From: Candidatus Opimibacter skivensis
Lineage (GTDB): Bacteria; Bacteroidota; Bacteroidia; Chitinophagales; Saprospiraceae
Direction: 5' to 3'
DNA length: 29,088 nt
Assembly: GCA_016721905.1 (NCBI GenBank)
Contig: JADKHH010000014.1
Location: 1 to 29,088 of the forward strand
Position numbers and translations under genes: made by a program. Below are positions 7,379 through 17,048 of this stretch, piece after piece. Position 1 is the stretch's first letter; each line of letters starts with the position of its first letter. Under the pieces are notes generated by a model. That model was not told where the DNA came from, did not search any database, and saw only the letters and a list, made by a program, of their open reading frames with translations.

Positions 7379-8251
7379 ATGAGTGATTTAAAACTAGATT
7401 TTATCGGCATCGGTGCGAATAAAGCCGGTACCAGTTGGCTGAATAAGATGTTGCAGGCCCATCCACAGATATGCACGGCTGAGCCTAAAGAAGTTCATTT
7501 TTTTCATGACATGGCGTCTTTCACACAATCATACCATCAGGGAAACTTTACCAAGGGGATTGAATGGTATAAGCGGTTTTTTCGTCATTGTGATGATTCA
7601 AAAGTAAAAGGAGAGATCACTCCGAAATATCTGATTGATCCGGTGGTTCCTGGAAGGATCAAAAATATGTTTCCAGATGTCAAACTGATATTGTGCATGC
7701 GCTCACCGATCGAGAGAGCCACCTCGCAATACTACTTTGAAAAACATTTTATTCGCCGGGAAAAGCGCCCGATCTCCGAAGCCATCCGCCATCAACCGGA
7801 ATATATCGAACACGGAAAGTATTACGCCGGCATACAACGGTACCTTGAATATTTTCCATTATCCCGTATACACCTCATCTGGTTTGAAGATATCGAACAT
7901 CAACCGGGGCAGGTGATGCACGACCTATATACTTTTTTAAAAGTGGATCCGTCATTTGTGCCACCAGACCTCAGAAAAAAATCTAACGCATCAAGGATAG
8001 CGCGCTGGAAATGGATGCGGGATGTTGTCGCAGTTACTGAAAGAAAATTGACAGAATGGGGTATGTCCGGGTTGTTGAAATGGCTTAAAACAGTTGGAGT
8101 GAGTAAAGCAATTGCCATGATCAATTCGAAACCTATCAGGTATGATAGAATAAGTGAAACGGATAGATTGTGGCTGCAGCAGCAATTTCGGGAAGATATA
8201 CTTCACTTGCAGGAGCTGACAGGCAGAGATTTATCCACCTGGCTCAAATAG
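7379..8251 (+). CDS. PAPS-dependent sulfotransferase, first of three
   Basis: The frame is open from 7325, but ATG 7379 (MSDLKLDFIGIG) places the PAPS loop at the normal distance from the N-terminus; length 290. The 5'-phosphosulfate loop is GANKAGTSW (residues 12-20). The 3'-phosphate motif is R108-S-P-I-E-R in LCMRSPIERATSQYYF (about 105-120, with Ser116). This is the Sulfotransfer_1 pattern of heparan-sulfate-like enzymes, which move sulfate from PAPS to sugar hydroxyls or amines. It follows the GT4 gene by 60 bp and precedes the membrane transferase, so a glycan acceptor is the natural inference. No membrane segment is seen. Confidence 0.87.
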   Translation: MSDLKLDFIGIGANKAGTSWLNKMLQAHPQICTAEPKEVHFFHDMASFTQSYHQGNFTKGIEWYKRFFRHCDDSKVKGEITPKYLIDPVVPGRIKNMFPDVKLILCMRSPIERATSQYYFEKHFIRREKRPISEAIRHQPEYIEHGKYYAGIQRYLEYFPLSRIHLIWFEDIEHQPGQVMHDLYTFLKVDPSFVPPDLRKKSNASRIARWKWMRDVVAVTERKLTEWGMSGLLKWLKTVGVSKAIAMINSKPIRYDRISETDRLWLQQQFREDILHLQELTGRDLSTWLK

Positions 8252-8299
8252 ACAGGCCGATCAATAGGAGTTAATAAATGGATAAAGTATTTTTACCCT

Positions 8300-10248
8300 G
8301 TGACGTCTAAACAAAAGAAAACCAGCAGTAACCAATCTGCCCCAAAAGCCAAATCCAACAATAAGGGTTCGCATCAACCCAATGCGTGGTTGATGTCAGG
8401 AGTATACGCCGTGTTAGGTTGTCTGGCCTATTATTATTTACAGCCCATTCTGGCTTTCAGGACTTCCGATTCAGCGCAAATGCGAATGGCTATGACGGTA
8501 ATATCAGGCGCAGCGGCACTCCTGGGATCGACTGGGTTTTTTCGTCGAGAGGCAGGGAAGGTTGCCTTGTGGTCTATTCCAATCATAGGTATTCAACTCC
8601 TGGCCAATATATTACTCACTTATCAATGGGTTGACCCAGCAGGTATGTGGTTGTTTTTGCCAATACGATTACAATTCCATTAGGTATACTGTGGTATTTT
8701 ATCCTAAGGTCCAGGTCAGTGGATGAAGAAGTCGAATCTACTTCCGCTTCCTGGTCCATACCTGCCGTTTTCAATACTACGCTTTCCAGAGTAGTTGGTA
8801 TTTTAATCCTCCTGGTGTCCTGTGTCTTGATCTTTTACAGGCTTGGTTATTATGATATCTGGGAAGATGAAAACCTCGTGATCAATGCAGCTAAAGGGGT
8901 TTATGAACAAGGCGTAGCATATTTTAAGGATGGGTATGACAGGGCCTGGATCCACACGTTATTGTGTGCAGGTGTATTTGAGGTATTTGGGGTTTCTGAA
9001 TTCACAGGCAGAATTCCTTCCGCTATTTTTGGCATAGTCTTCGTCCTGGTTTGTTTTTATGTATTCGCACGCTGGTATGGCCTGGCATGGCTTGCCCTGC
9101 TCATTCCTCTGATCTGCCTGATGAATGATCGTTTTTTGATTTTGTTCAGGTATATGCGTATGTACGCATTGCTCATTCCGCTTTTTCTGCTCGGTGTGTA
9201 TTTGTTGTACAGGGCCATCGAATGGATTCAAAAATCTTCCTTCAATGCAGAACCTTCAAAATCCAGTTACCGGCCATGGCTGCAGGTTGCAATAGCCCTT
9301 CTCTTTATCCCTTTGTTAGCCCATATTCATAAGTTGTCGATGATCCTATTGCCTGCTTTCGGACTTTTTGTGCTTTACATAGTTTTACTGCATCGAAGCA
9401 GGAATCAGTTAAGGTTATTGTGGATTTCACTTGCTGCTGGAGTAGTGCTTCTGATGCTGACCTTTGTCGTCCAGCTTGATGCACTGAAGATGTTCCGACA
9501 GGTGGCTGAAAAAATAATGGTGCCCCACAATCCAATGACAGCCTATTTTGAATATGTATTTAAGAACGGGCTGCCCTTGAACAGTACGTTTATGTTTTTG
9601 CTTGCTGGGTTGGGATTGTTGGGTGCTAAGATCTCGACGCGTTATAAATCACTGCTCATCCTCAACTATCTCTTTATCATCATTGCCGTCATCTCGATGG
9701 TGTATCTTATCGGAAATGAAGGACGTGATTATAGATATGTTGCCCACATTGTACCTTTTGTAGTCTGCACATTGTTGGTCACCATTTATTTTGCCGGAAG
9801 GGTAGTAGCGAAGGGAAGTTACCCATGGACGATGATCCTCGTGTTGTTGATTGCCTCTATACAACTGATGTATGATTATGAAAAAGTGTACGTGCGACAC
9901 CCCTGGGCCCCCAGGTATTCAATAGTATATGATGCGTTGAAATCACAATACAAGGCTGATGATGCTTTGTTTGCAACCAATATTAAATCTTATTACCTTG
10001 ATCCTAAAGCATTGGCGGGACCTCATTACCATAAAGTCCCTAAGCGAAAGGAATATACTATGGAGCAATTCGAGGCGGATATCCGGGCTGAAGGCAGAGG
10101 GTGGTTTCTGTGGGAATTACACAAGTCGCATCATTTGCGGCAGGAGATCATTCAATATATTTATAAAAATTTCAAGCCGATACATAACAGTAACCTCGAT
10201 GATTTAGGGGTTGAATTATTTTACTTTGACGAGACCATGATCCGATAG
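8300..10248 (+). CDS. GT39-like polytopic glycosyltransferase with an extra N-terminal membrane domain; one frameshift
   Basis: The frame opens at GTG 8300 (MTSKQKKTSS...) and runs off at 8683; a second begins at 8647. Adding one T to the T5 run at 8654-8658 joins them through WLFFANTITIPLG, giving about 649 residues. Residues 1-30 are Lys/Ser-rich and cytoplasmic. About four membrane helices follow, before the GT-C core. The core shows the first-loop acidic motif IWEDEN, then a GRIPSAIFGIV helix start and about ten more helices, as in GT39/ArnT-like enzymes that use lipid-linked sugars outside the inner membrane. The N-terminal helices are not part of a standard GT39 protein. If the indel were real, 8300-8683 and 8647-10248 would be two overlapping genes. 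Confidence 0.72.
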
Positions 10249-10271
10249 GATCAAAATGACGCTATCTATCT

Positions 10272-12665
10272 ATGGCAAAAGCTAAAAGTAATACTACAAC
10301 AGTAAAAAAATCAACTGTCAAGGTTGCATTCCCTGAATGGCCATGGAATGAAAAGCAGACCCTACTGATTACAATTGTATTGATCAGTGTATTGGTACTC
10401 ATTCTTTTCTCGCCATATCTGTTTGGGCCTAACCTGTTTATTTTTAATGATGCGGGATCGGATACGCTGACCATCATGTTTCCAAACTATGTGCAGAACG
10501 CCAGGTATTTTCAAGATCATATTATTCCAGGCTGGTCATTTTATATAGGTCTGGGTACCAACTTTTATCCCGGATACCTGCTTCAACCTTTTCAATGGTT
10601 GATGTTGCCGTTTGGTCCGGAATCGATAGCCTATATGATTGGGTGGATACAGGCATTAGTGCTGGTCCTCAACGGCATCGTCTTTTATAAACTTCTTCGT
10701 GTGGCCACATTTGCATTACCGGTTTGTCTGATCGGGGCTGTCGTGTATGCCTTTGGTGGATATCTGGTGCTGGGTGATACATGGTATGGGCACGCGTATG
10801 TAGTATTCTGGATGACGCTTTCCTTTCTTGGTTTTGAACTTTTACTCCGCAGAAAAATCTGGTGGCTCTTTCCTATCCCTTTTATTTTTATTCTGGGCGT
10901 CAGGGGGTATTTTCTGATTTTATTTATGACCATTTACAGCCTTGTGAGGATGCTGGATGTCTATGGTTCGTCCCTTGTTAAAATCTTACATGGGTATAAG
11001 CGCATGGCCATTTGTGGCATCATTGCGATCCTTTTCGCCCTTCCTTTTGTGGGAGGTGAATGGCACAGGTTTGCTAATAGTCCACGAGTAACCGGTAATG
11101 TATCCTACAGTGAAAAATTGAGTGATCAACCCGTGCTGGGGATTTCCAACGCCAGGCACAATGTAACGGCTATCATGCGGATTTTTTCAAATGATACGCT
11201 AGGTACCGGAACGGACTACAAGGGTTGGAGAAACTACCTCGAAGCACCCGGTTTTTATATAGGGCTGATTACTTTGCTGCTTCTCTTTCAGTTTTTCACT
11301 CTGGCGCCGCGGAGGCAGAAATTAATCTATGGAGCCTTCCTTGCCTTCTGGCTTTTCCTGATCATCTTTCCATGGTTCCGTTATGCTTTTTATGGATTTG
11401 CAGGTAATTATTATAAAGGAGCACTTTCATTGTTTATACCCTTTAGCTTTTTATGGGTCGCACTCCTTGGGTTGCAGGAGATCATTTCGGGCAAGTTCAT
11501 TAATAAGTGGGCGCTTCTTGGTGCCCTGGTGTTTTGGTTGATATTACTCTGGTATCCATACAATGAACCCAAGGTAGAGATCTTACAAAACATTCAGGTG
11601 CAGGCATCTTTTTTTCTTATTGGCTTGACTACAGTTTTTTGGTTTATGGCGGATGGTTTGTTTCGAAAAGCTGTATATCCGTTGCTGATCCTTCTCATCT
11701 CTGCAGAAGCCTTAGTCTTGTCCTGGCCAACAATCAATCATCGGGAAACGCTTAAGAAATCAGATATCGCTAATAAAAATTTTCATTTTGACGATTCCAT
11801 GGAGGCGGTAAAACGGATCAAGGAACGGGATCAGGAAATATTTTACCGGATGGATAAAGTGTACGGTTCCATCAAGACAGGCTATAACGATGGTATGGTC
11901 CAGGATTATTTCGGATCAAAATCCTACCAATCGCATAATCACAAGTATTATGTGGATTTTCTGGATCAGGTGGGCATCATCGATGGAAGTAAGGAAGCCA
12001 ATACCAGGTGGCTAGTTGGCTTATCGAGTGCCAATCTGTTGCATGGATTATTTTCTATCAAATACCTGATGGCTAATCAAGCTACCCTTGGTAAAGTTGA
12101 CCCTGCGATCTATGTACCTGTTGACTCTGTAGGTCAAACTAAAGTGTTTCAAAATACCTACTACATTCCATTTGGTATTCCGATAGATGCATATATAGCT
12201 CCTGCTGCATTTGAAAAGTTGACTAACAGTGAAAAACGGAGAACATTATATTTTGCTGCAGTAGCTGGGGATGATATCAGCTTGCGAAAGAATCTGCCAG
12301 AGATAAACCTCGCAGAAATCAGCTTGTTTGGAACGGCCATTAAGGATCAGTCTAAAGCCCTTGCAGCGCGTGCGATGAAAATGGAGCATTTTTCACAAAG
12401 TAGCATTGCCGGAAGCATTGAAGTAACTAAACCTACCGTCCTGTTTCTCTCCATTCCTTATGATAAAGGGTGGAAAGCAAAGGATAATGGAAAGAAAGTA
12501 AATCTTGAAAAGATCAATATTGGATTTACCGGCCTTTATCTGGAGCCAGGCAAGCACAAAATCGAGCTGCATTATGAACCGCCTTTGTCTACATGGGGAT
12601 GGCTCGGCTTCGTCGTTGGTGCATTATGTATATTCCTGATGATCCGATTCCGTAAATATTTTTGA
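10272..12665 (+). CDS. YfhO-family polytopic membrane protein
   Basis: This 797-residue protein has a basic cytoplasmic start (MAKAKSN...), about a dozen membrane helices, and a large extracytoplasmic region (~490-770) before a last helix. An early acidic loop (IFNDAGSDTLTIMFPNYV) and the C-terminal IPYDKGWKAKDNGKKV ... LEPGKHKIELHYEPP block are hallmarks of YfhO, a GT-C-like family linked to glycosylation of cell-wall or lipid-linked polymers. The length is normal. It starts 24 bp after the GT39-like gene and its N-terminus resembles that gene's, which suggests a shared operon. It ends 10 bp from the convergent flippase gene. Donor and acceptor are unknown. Confidence 0.85.
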   Translation: MAKAKSNTTTVKKSTVKVAFPEWPWNEKQTLLITIVLISVLVLILFSPYLFGPNLFIFNDAGSDTLTIMFPNYVQNARYFQDHIIPGWSFYIGLGTNFYPGYLLQPFQWLMLPFGPESIAYMIGWIQALVLVLNGIVFYKLLRVATFALPVCLIGAVVYAFGGYLVLGDTWYGHAYVVFWMTLSFLGFELLLRRKIWWLFPIPFIFILGVRGYFLILFMTIYSLVRMLDVYGSSLVKILHGYKRMAICGIIAILFALPFVGGEWHRFANSPRVTGNVSYSEKLSDQPVLGISNARHNVTAIMRIFSNDTLGTGTDYKGWRNYLEAPGFYIGLITLLLLFQFFTLAPRRQKLIYGAFLAFWLFLIIFPWFRYAFYGFAGNYYKGALSLFIPFSFLWVALLGLQEIISGKFINKWALLGALVFWLILLWYPYNEPKVEILQNIQVQASFFLIGLTTVFWFMADGLFRKAVYPLLILLISAEALVLSWPTINHRETLKKSDIANKNFHFDDSMEAVKRIKERDQEIFYRMDKVYGSIKTGYNDGMVQDYFGSKSYQSHNHKYYVDFLDQVGIIDGSKEANTRWLVGLSSANLLHGLFSIKYLMANQATLGKVDPAIYVPVDSVGQTKVFQNTYYIPFGIPIDAYIAPAAFEKLTNSEKRRTLYFAAVAGDDISLRKNLPEINLAEISLFGTAIKDQSKALAARAMKMEHFSQSSIAGSIEVTKPTVLFLSIPYDKGWKAKDNGKKVNLEKINIGFTGLYLEPGKHKIELHYEPPLSTWGWLGFVVGALCIFLMIRFRKYF

Positions 12666-12675
12666 GCATCGGTTT

Positions 12676-14025
12676 TTATTCTATCGGCGTATCGCCATTG
12701 ATTTCTGTTTTCGACCGTGACAACAGCCATTGAAAATCTGACTTTTGAATCAGGAGAATGTGAGCCATTGAAAAACCTAGTTTCTTTTTTGCCGCCATCA
12801 CCAGATAAACAGAGGTGATAGCATAAGATGCCACCGGGGCCCAGGCCGCTCCGGTAATACCATACTCAGGGATAAAAATCAGATCCAGGAAAATAGTAAT
12901 GAGAACCCCTAGCCATGCAGCCCTGACTGGTACTTTAAGTTCATTGATAGCTTTGAAATATCCAGAAAAAACTAAGCGTTGAGAGATGAACAGAATTCCA
13001 ATGGCCAGGATCTGTGAAGCATGAACAGCGTCCTCAAAAGCATTGCCAAATACGAGGGGAATAAACAGCCATGAAGTACCAACAATGCCAGCCCCCGCTA
13101 TCAGCGCAATAGTGATATTTAATCTTGCAGTTCGTTCCACCATTTCTTTGTGGAGCGTTGAAGGAGTGCCTGAAATATAGGGGATCATCACCTGGTTGAA
13201 AGGGGTCATTGCATCACTTACAAAATTCGCAATCTGAGTTGCCAGGCCATATTGACCAAGCCAGTATGGTCCCCGATAAAACTGGACAAACCACACATCA
13301 AGCCTCTTGTTCATAAAATGTCCGGTGGTGCTCAGGATGTTTTTGGAGGAGAATTCAATGATCGGTTTTGCGAATAGTTTATAATCTCCCGAGACATGGA
13401 ATGCCGGACTTTGCCGCAGCAGCCACACACCGACCCCCAATAAAACCCCATCAATGGCCAGAATGATAGAAAAGCAAGTCAACAATGAAATATGATGGTC
13501 TGACGTCAATGTGATGGCCAATAAGGTACCGTAGCTCAGTGCAGGTATCAATTGCATCAGGATCATATAGGTGTTGAAAGCTTTGAACCTGAAAATACCC
13601 CGAAGGGTAGCCAGGATCATGCTTGACATCCTGCGTAGGATGAAGGCCATCAGCAGAAATCCAAAAAAGAAAACGACGGGTTGGTTTTCAGGTATCACGA
13701 GACTACGTCCTACGGGAATGAGGAAAACAACTGCACTCAAAACGGAAGTACAGATGATGAATGAAAGAAGTACCAGTACAAAAGTCGAACTCAATATCTG
13801 AGGGATATGATCCTTATGCCTGGCAAGGAAAACAGGTAAAGCTCCATCCAATTGGAAACCTATGACAGCGATGAGCAAGTTTAAGACAGCAAGTGTAAAT
13901 GTATACACACCATTGCCTTCAGGCCCGAGCAAACGTGTCAGGAAGACGATCGTTAAAAAACTAAGACACATCACCGGGATACGGCTCATCAGCGTTAGTT
14001 GTGTGTCTTTTTTAAGCTGGCTCAT
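12676..14025 (-). CDS. Wzx-type oligosaccharide flippase (MOP superfamily)
   Basis: This 449-residue protein has about 12-14 membrane helices and begins MSQLKKDTQLTLMSRIPVM, the start typical of polysaccharide biosynthesis/Wzx exporters, followed by TRLLGPEGNGVYTFTLAVLN (a 'LGPexyGly' block). Such proteins flip undecaprenyl-linked oligosaccharides across the inner membrane. The ATG overlaps the stop of the upstream GT4 gene by 4 bp (ATGA), so translation is coupled. It is the obvious transporter for the glycan built by this locus. Length is usual for the family. Confidence 0.87.
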   Translation of the reverse strand: MSQLKKDTQLTLMSRIPVMCLSFLTIVFLTRLLGPEGNGVYTFTLAVLNLLIAVIGFQLDGALPVFLARHKDHIPQILSSTFVLVLLSFIICTSVLSAVVFLIPVGRSLVIPENQPVVFFFGFLLMAFILRRMSSMILATLRGIFRFKAFNTYMILMQLIPALSYGTLLAITLTSDHHISLLTCFSIILAIDGVLLGVGVWLLRQSPAFHVSGDYKLFAKPIIEFSSKNILSTTGHFMNKRLDVWFVQFYRGPYWLGQYGLATQIANFVSDAMTPFNQVMIPYISGTPSTLHKEMVERTARLNITIALIAGAGIVGTSWLFIPLVFGNAFEDAVHASQILAIGILFISQRLVFSGYFKAINELKVPVRAAWLGVLITIFLDLIFIPEYGITGAAWAPVASYAITSVYLVMAAKKKLGFSMAHILLIQKSDFQWLLSRSKTEINGDTPIE

Positions 14026-15143
14026 GACTTAGTTTCGGCAGGAAAGAGTGCAATATATTGTTGTACAATCGTCCGCCAGGAAAAAACAGATTCTGCGCGT
14101 TGCCTTGCTTTTTGCTGCAGTTCCTGCCGAAGGTCATCATCTTGGATCAATGCCATCAATGTAGTTTTCAATGCTGACGTGTCAGCCGGTGAAATGCAGA
14201 TGCCTGCATCCTCCACTGATTCAGGGCAACCGGAAACATCAGAGGTAATCACTGCGCACCCTGCAGATAATGCTTCCAGTAAGGAGATACTAGCATTTTC
14301 CTTTTCAGACACAAGTGAAAAATAGGTCGCCTCCGCTAGTAAAGACTTATACATTTCACTTTTGTTATCTACCCAACCATGAAAGACGATCGGCGTTTGA
14401 CTTTTTTTAGCTTTTTCTTGCAGTTCAGCCATCATCGGTCCATCACCGCAGATATGGACTGTAAAAGGAAACGGTGCTGCTGATACTACATCAATTAAAT
14501 ATTGAAAACCTTTCCTGGGAAGCAATCTCCCGGTAGACAAGAGAATGGCTTTTTTATTTCCAGGCGTGTATAGATCGGTATCGATGCCATTCGGAATGTA
14601 CCGCACTTTGTCCTGAAGATGGCCCAGAGTTATGTTCATCAGGGACTGGAGAAATCTAGATGCAGACACGACATACAAACTGTGGGCTGTAATGGATCTG
14701 ATAACCCAAGGTGTGAAATGATGAATAAGTTGAAACCGGTCCGGGTTATACCCTGGTACATCACTGCCATGCAGGGTTACGATATACGGGATTTTAAATT
14801 GGTGATTTATCCATCTTGCTATCAAACCGGTGGGGACGATGAAATGAACATGACAAAGTTCAAAAGAATGCTGACGGAGATACGTTTTTAAAAAGCGCCA
14901 TGTGGCGAACAGAAAGCCTACATGTTCCTGGAAGGTCGATATATGTTTATGCGCCCGTTTGCATTTTACCCGAATGATGTAAATGCCATCTATTATCTCC
15001 TGATGAGGTAAATCTCCGAAAGGCATGGTGATGACAGTGACCTGATGGCCATGCCGGGCATATCCTTTGTTGATTTCATGGATAGCCGGGGATGCTCCTC
15101 CACCCAGGGGTGGATATTCGATAGAGAGTACAAGTATATTCAT
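14022..15143 (-). CDS. GT4-family glycosyltransferase
   Basis: This 373-residue GT-B enzyme opens with MNILVLSIEYPPLGGGASPA, the Gly-rich N-terminal loop of GT4 enzymes. Further motifs are VTLHGSDVPGY (122-132), PNGID (184-188), STGRLLPRKG (203-212), CGDGP (232-236) and the donor-site E282-x7-E290 in KENASISLLEALSAG. It probably adds one sugar to the lipid-linked oligosaccharide at the cytoplasmic face. It starts 7 bp after the sulfotransferase gene and overlaps the flippase by 4 bp, giving a tight three-gene minus-strand operon. Specificity cannot be read from the sequence. Confidence 0.9.
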   Translation of the reverse strand: MNILVLSIEYPPLGGGASPAIHEINKGYARHGHQVTVITMPFGDLPHQEIIDGIYIIRVKCKRAHKHISTFQEHVGFLFATWRFLKTYLRQHSFELCHVHFIVPTGLIARWINHQFKIPYIVTLHGSDVPGYNPDRFQLIHHFTPWVIRSITAHSLYVVSASRFLQSLMNITLGHLQDKVRYIPNGIDTDLYTPGNKKAILLSTGRLLPRKGFQYLIDVVSAAPFPFTVHICGDGPMMAELQEKAKKSQTPIVFHGWVDNKSEMYKSLLAEATYFSLVSEKENASISLLEALSAGCAVITSDVSGCPESVEDAGICISPADTSALKTTLMALIQDDDLRQELQQKARQRAESVFSWRTIVQQYIALFPAETKS

Positions 15144-15150
15144 GTCAAGG

Positions 15151-16008
15151 CTAGTCCAGCCAACTTGTTATTTTTTTTTGCCATGGCGATAAAACAGTTT
15201 CCCATTCAGTATCTGCGCGAAAGCCATGGAACGGGTACGTAAATGTTTTTCGGGTGCCTGAATTGCCTGAGGTGGCGTGATGGTTATGGTGGTCATGTGT
15301 AGGTAGCTTTATTTCTCTTTTCAAAAACAGCGAAAGCGTATTGGCCTCTTTTTGAAAGTGTTGATGGAAGTGATCATAATTGACGGTCAGAGATTCCAGT
15401 TGATTACGGGATAAAAATTTTGCAGTCAGCCATTTGTTTAGCATCGCACCAAGGAGAGAAGGGAAAAAGGCATGGCCTCGTTTGAGAAAGGAGGCTATGT
15501 TGGATTTGAGATTACGTTTGATCCATACGATTTTAATCTCCTCTCTGGGGATGACCTGGAGCCAGGCATTGAGTAACCACAAACTTTTGGAACTATCGAC
15601 CCAATAAGCCGCATCAGGGTATTGATCTGCCACACGTCTTGTGATGGATGAATGTAATTCACGAATATGGGAAAGGGTTTCTGTGTCGAGTTTTATTGTA
15701 TTGCGGAATATAAACCTGAGAGGGGAGAAATACCTTATTTTTTTAAATGCACTTTCCTTTAGCGCACGAAAAGTCGCAACGTACTGCCTATAGAAAGTGC
15801 ATTCATCGATGACCTGGCCACACGAACAAAGCTGTTTGTCTCGCCTGACATTAGATTTGATTTCTCCGAGGAAAACAATCCCAGGATCTGAGGTCAGTAG
15901 AAATCCCAGCAGCGTCGAACCTGAGTAACTATTGCCCAAAATAAAAACCATGCGTACAGGCTGGTTTTTGGGTGGGATGTAGGTATGTTGCATCTGGTCT
16001 GACTCCAT
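15151..16008 (-). CDS. Sulfotransferase with a Cys-x-Cys-Gly motif, second of three
   Basis: This 285-residue protein has a PAPS loop GNSYSGSTLLG (25-35) and a probable 3'-phosphate site in VWIKRNLKSNIASF (R165). Between them is C61-S-C-G-x5-C70, a cysteine motif seen in one branch of bacterial sulfotransferases, perhaps a metal or structural site. A His-rich stretch THDHHNHHATSGNSG (237-251) resembles the family's 'H..SGN..R' motif near the active site. It heads the minus-strand operon with a GT4 enzyme and the flippase. Start could be Met1 or Met6. It is divergent from the third sulfotransferase, with 77 bp between the start codons. Acceptor unknown, probably the glycan. Confidence 0.8.
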   Translation of the reverse strand: MESDQMQHTYIPPKNQPVRMVFILGNSYSGSTLLGFLLTSDPGIVFLGEIKSNVRRDKQLCSCGQVIDECTFYRQYVATFRALKESAFKKIRYFSPLRFIFRNTIKLDTETLSHIRELHSSITRRVADQYPDAAYWVDSSKSLWLLNAWLQVIPREEIKIVWIKRNLKSNIASFLKRGHAFFPSLLGAMLNKWLTAKFLSRNQLESLTVNYDHFHQHFQKEANTLSLFLKREIKLPTHDHHNHHATSGNSGTRKTFTYPFHGFRADTEWETVLSPWQKKITSWLD

Positions 16009-16085
16009 AGGTTCGCGGGGCGAAAGCCCTAAGATACAAAAGCCGTATTTTGCATTTTTAATTATTCAAACCCAGGTTCCTACTA

Positions 16086-17024
16086 ATGACAGGTGCAACC
16101 GTAAACAGGCAAAACGTATTTATAGGTGGTGCCCCGCGCAGTGGTACCACCCTGTTAGGTTCTATATTGGGCAGTCATAGCCAGATGCTGGCGACGCCTG
16201 AAAGTCAGTTTAAATTCGAACTCACCCCGCTTTTTAATGAGGCACCTCCTTTGAAAGAAAAAGTCAGTGAATTCATCAATCGTCATCCTCGTTTTGCGAT
16301 CTGGAATTTTAATCCTGAGTGGCATTCAATAGATGTCACCGAGCCATCGACATTGTTGCATGGTATCGTAAGGCAATATGGAGGAAAGCGGAATAAACCT
16401 GATTACACGCATTGGATAGATCACACACCTTCCAATCTAAGGCATAGTCATTACCTCGATGCGCAGTATCCCGGATGTGTATTCATCCATATCGTGCGTG
16501 ATGGCAGGGCGGTGATGGCCTCACAGTTTAAATTGGACTGGGGCAGTAATGATCCCATTTTTGCTTCCCTCAAATGGATGGAATCTATTGCGCTGGGGCT
16601 GGCATGTGAAGCGGCATTTCCTGGTCGGACCCTAAGTGTCCGTTATGAGCATCTGGTCCAATACCCGGAACAGGAGTGTGCGAAAATCTGTGAATTTCTT
16701 GGATTACCTTTTGAGCCTTCTATGATCCTGGGTGCGGGATACGAAGTGCCTCGATATACCCAAAGCCAGCACACACTGCTGGGAAACTATCCTGACACGT
16801 CCCGGATCGATGATTGGAAAAACACATTGACCACAAAGGATATCCAAATGTTTGAAGCACTGACCTATGATCTTTTACCACTCCTTGGCTATCAAAAAGA
16901 ATTTCCCGGCATACATGCTAAACCCAAAGAACTCACTCAAGCATGGATATTATTTAAAGGAGCCTTTAAATATCTTACGCTCAATAGCTTCAAGCGCAGA
17001 GCAAGGGTAAAGAAAAATACCTGA
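16086..17024 (+). CDS. Sulfotransferase (Sulfotransfer_3/TPST-like), third of three
   Basis: This 312-residue protein has a textbook PAPS loop, IGGAPRSGTTLLGSIL (13-28), and 3'-phosphate motif IHIVRDGRAVMASQ (R138, S146). This layout matches the Sulfotransfer_3 group, which includes tyrosylprotein- and glycan-sulfotransferases. It differs clearly from the other two enzymes here, so it probably modifies another position or acceptor. It is transcribed alone on the plus strand, divergently from the second sulfotransferase. TATTTTGC lies upstream near 16050 and could be a variant -7 box. It ends 24 bp from the convergent next gene. Confidence 0.87.
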   Translation: MTGATVNRQNVFIGGAPRSGTTLLGSILGSHSQMLATPESQFKFELTPLFNEAPPLKEKVSEFINRHPRFAIWNFNPEWHSIDVTEPSTLLHGIVRQYGGKRNKPDYTHWIDHTPSNLRHSHYLDAQYPGCVFIHIVRDGRAVMASQFKLDWGSNDPIFASLKWMESIALGLACEAAFPGRTLSVRYEHLVQYPEQECAKICEFLGLPFEPSMILGAGYEVPRYTQSQHTLLGNYPDTSRIDDWKNTLTTKDIQMFEALTYDLLPLLGYQKEFPGIHAKPKELTQAWILFKGAFKYLTLNSFKRRARVKKNT

Positions 17025-17048
17025 CACAAAGCTTAACGAATAAAGACA

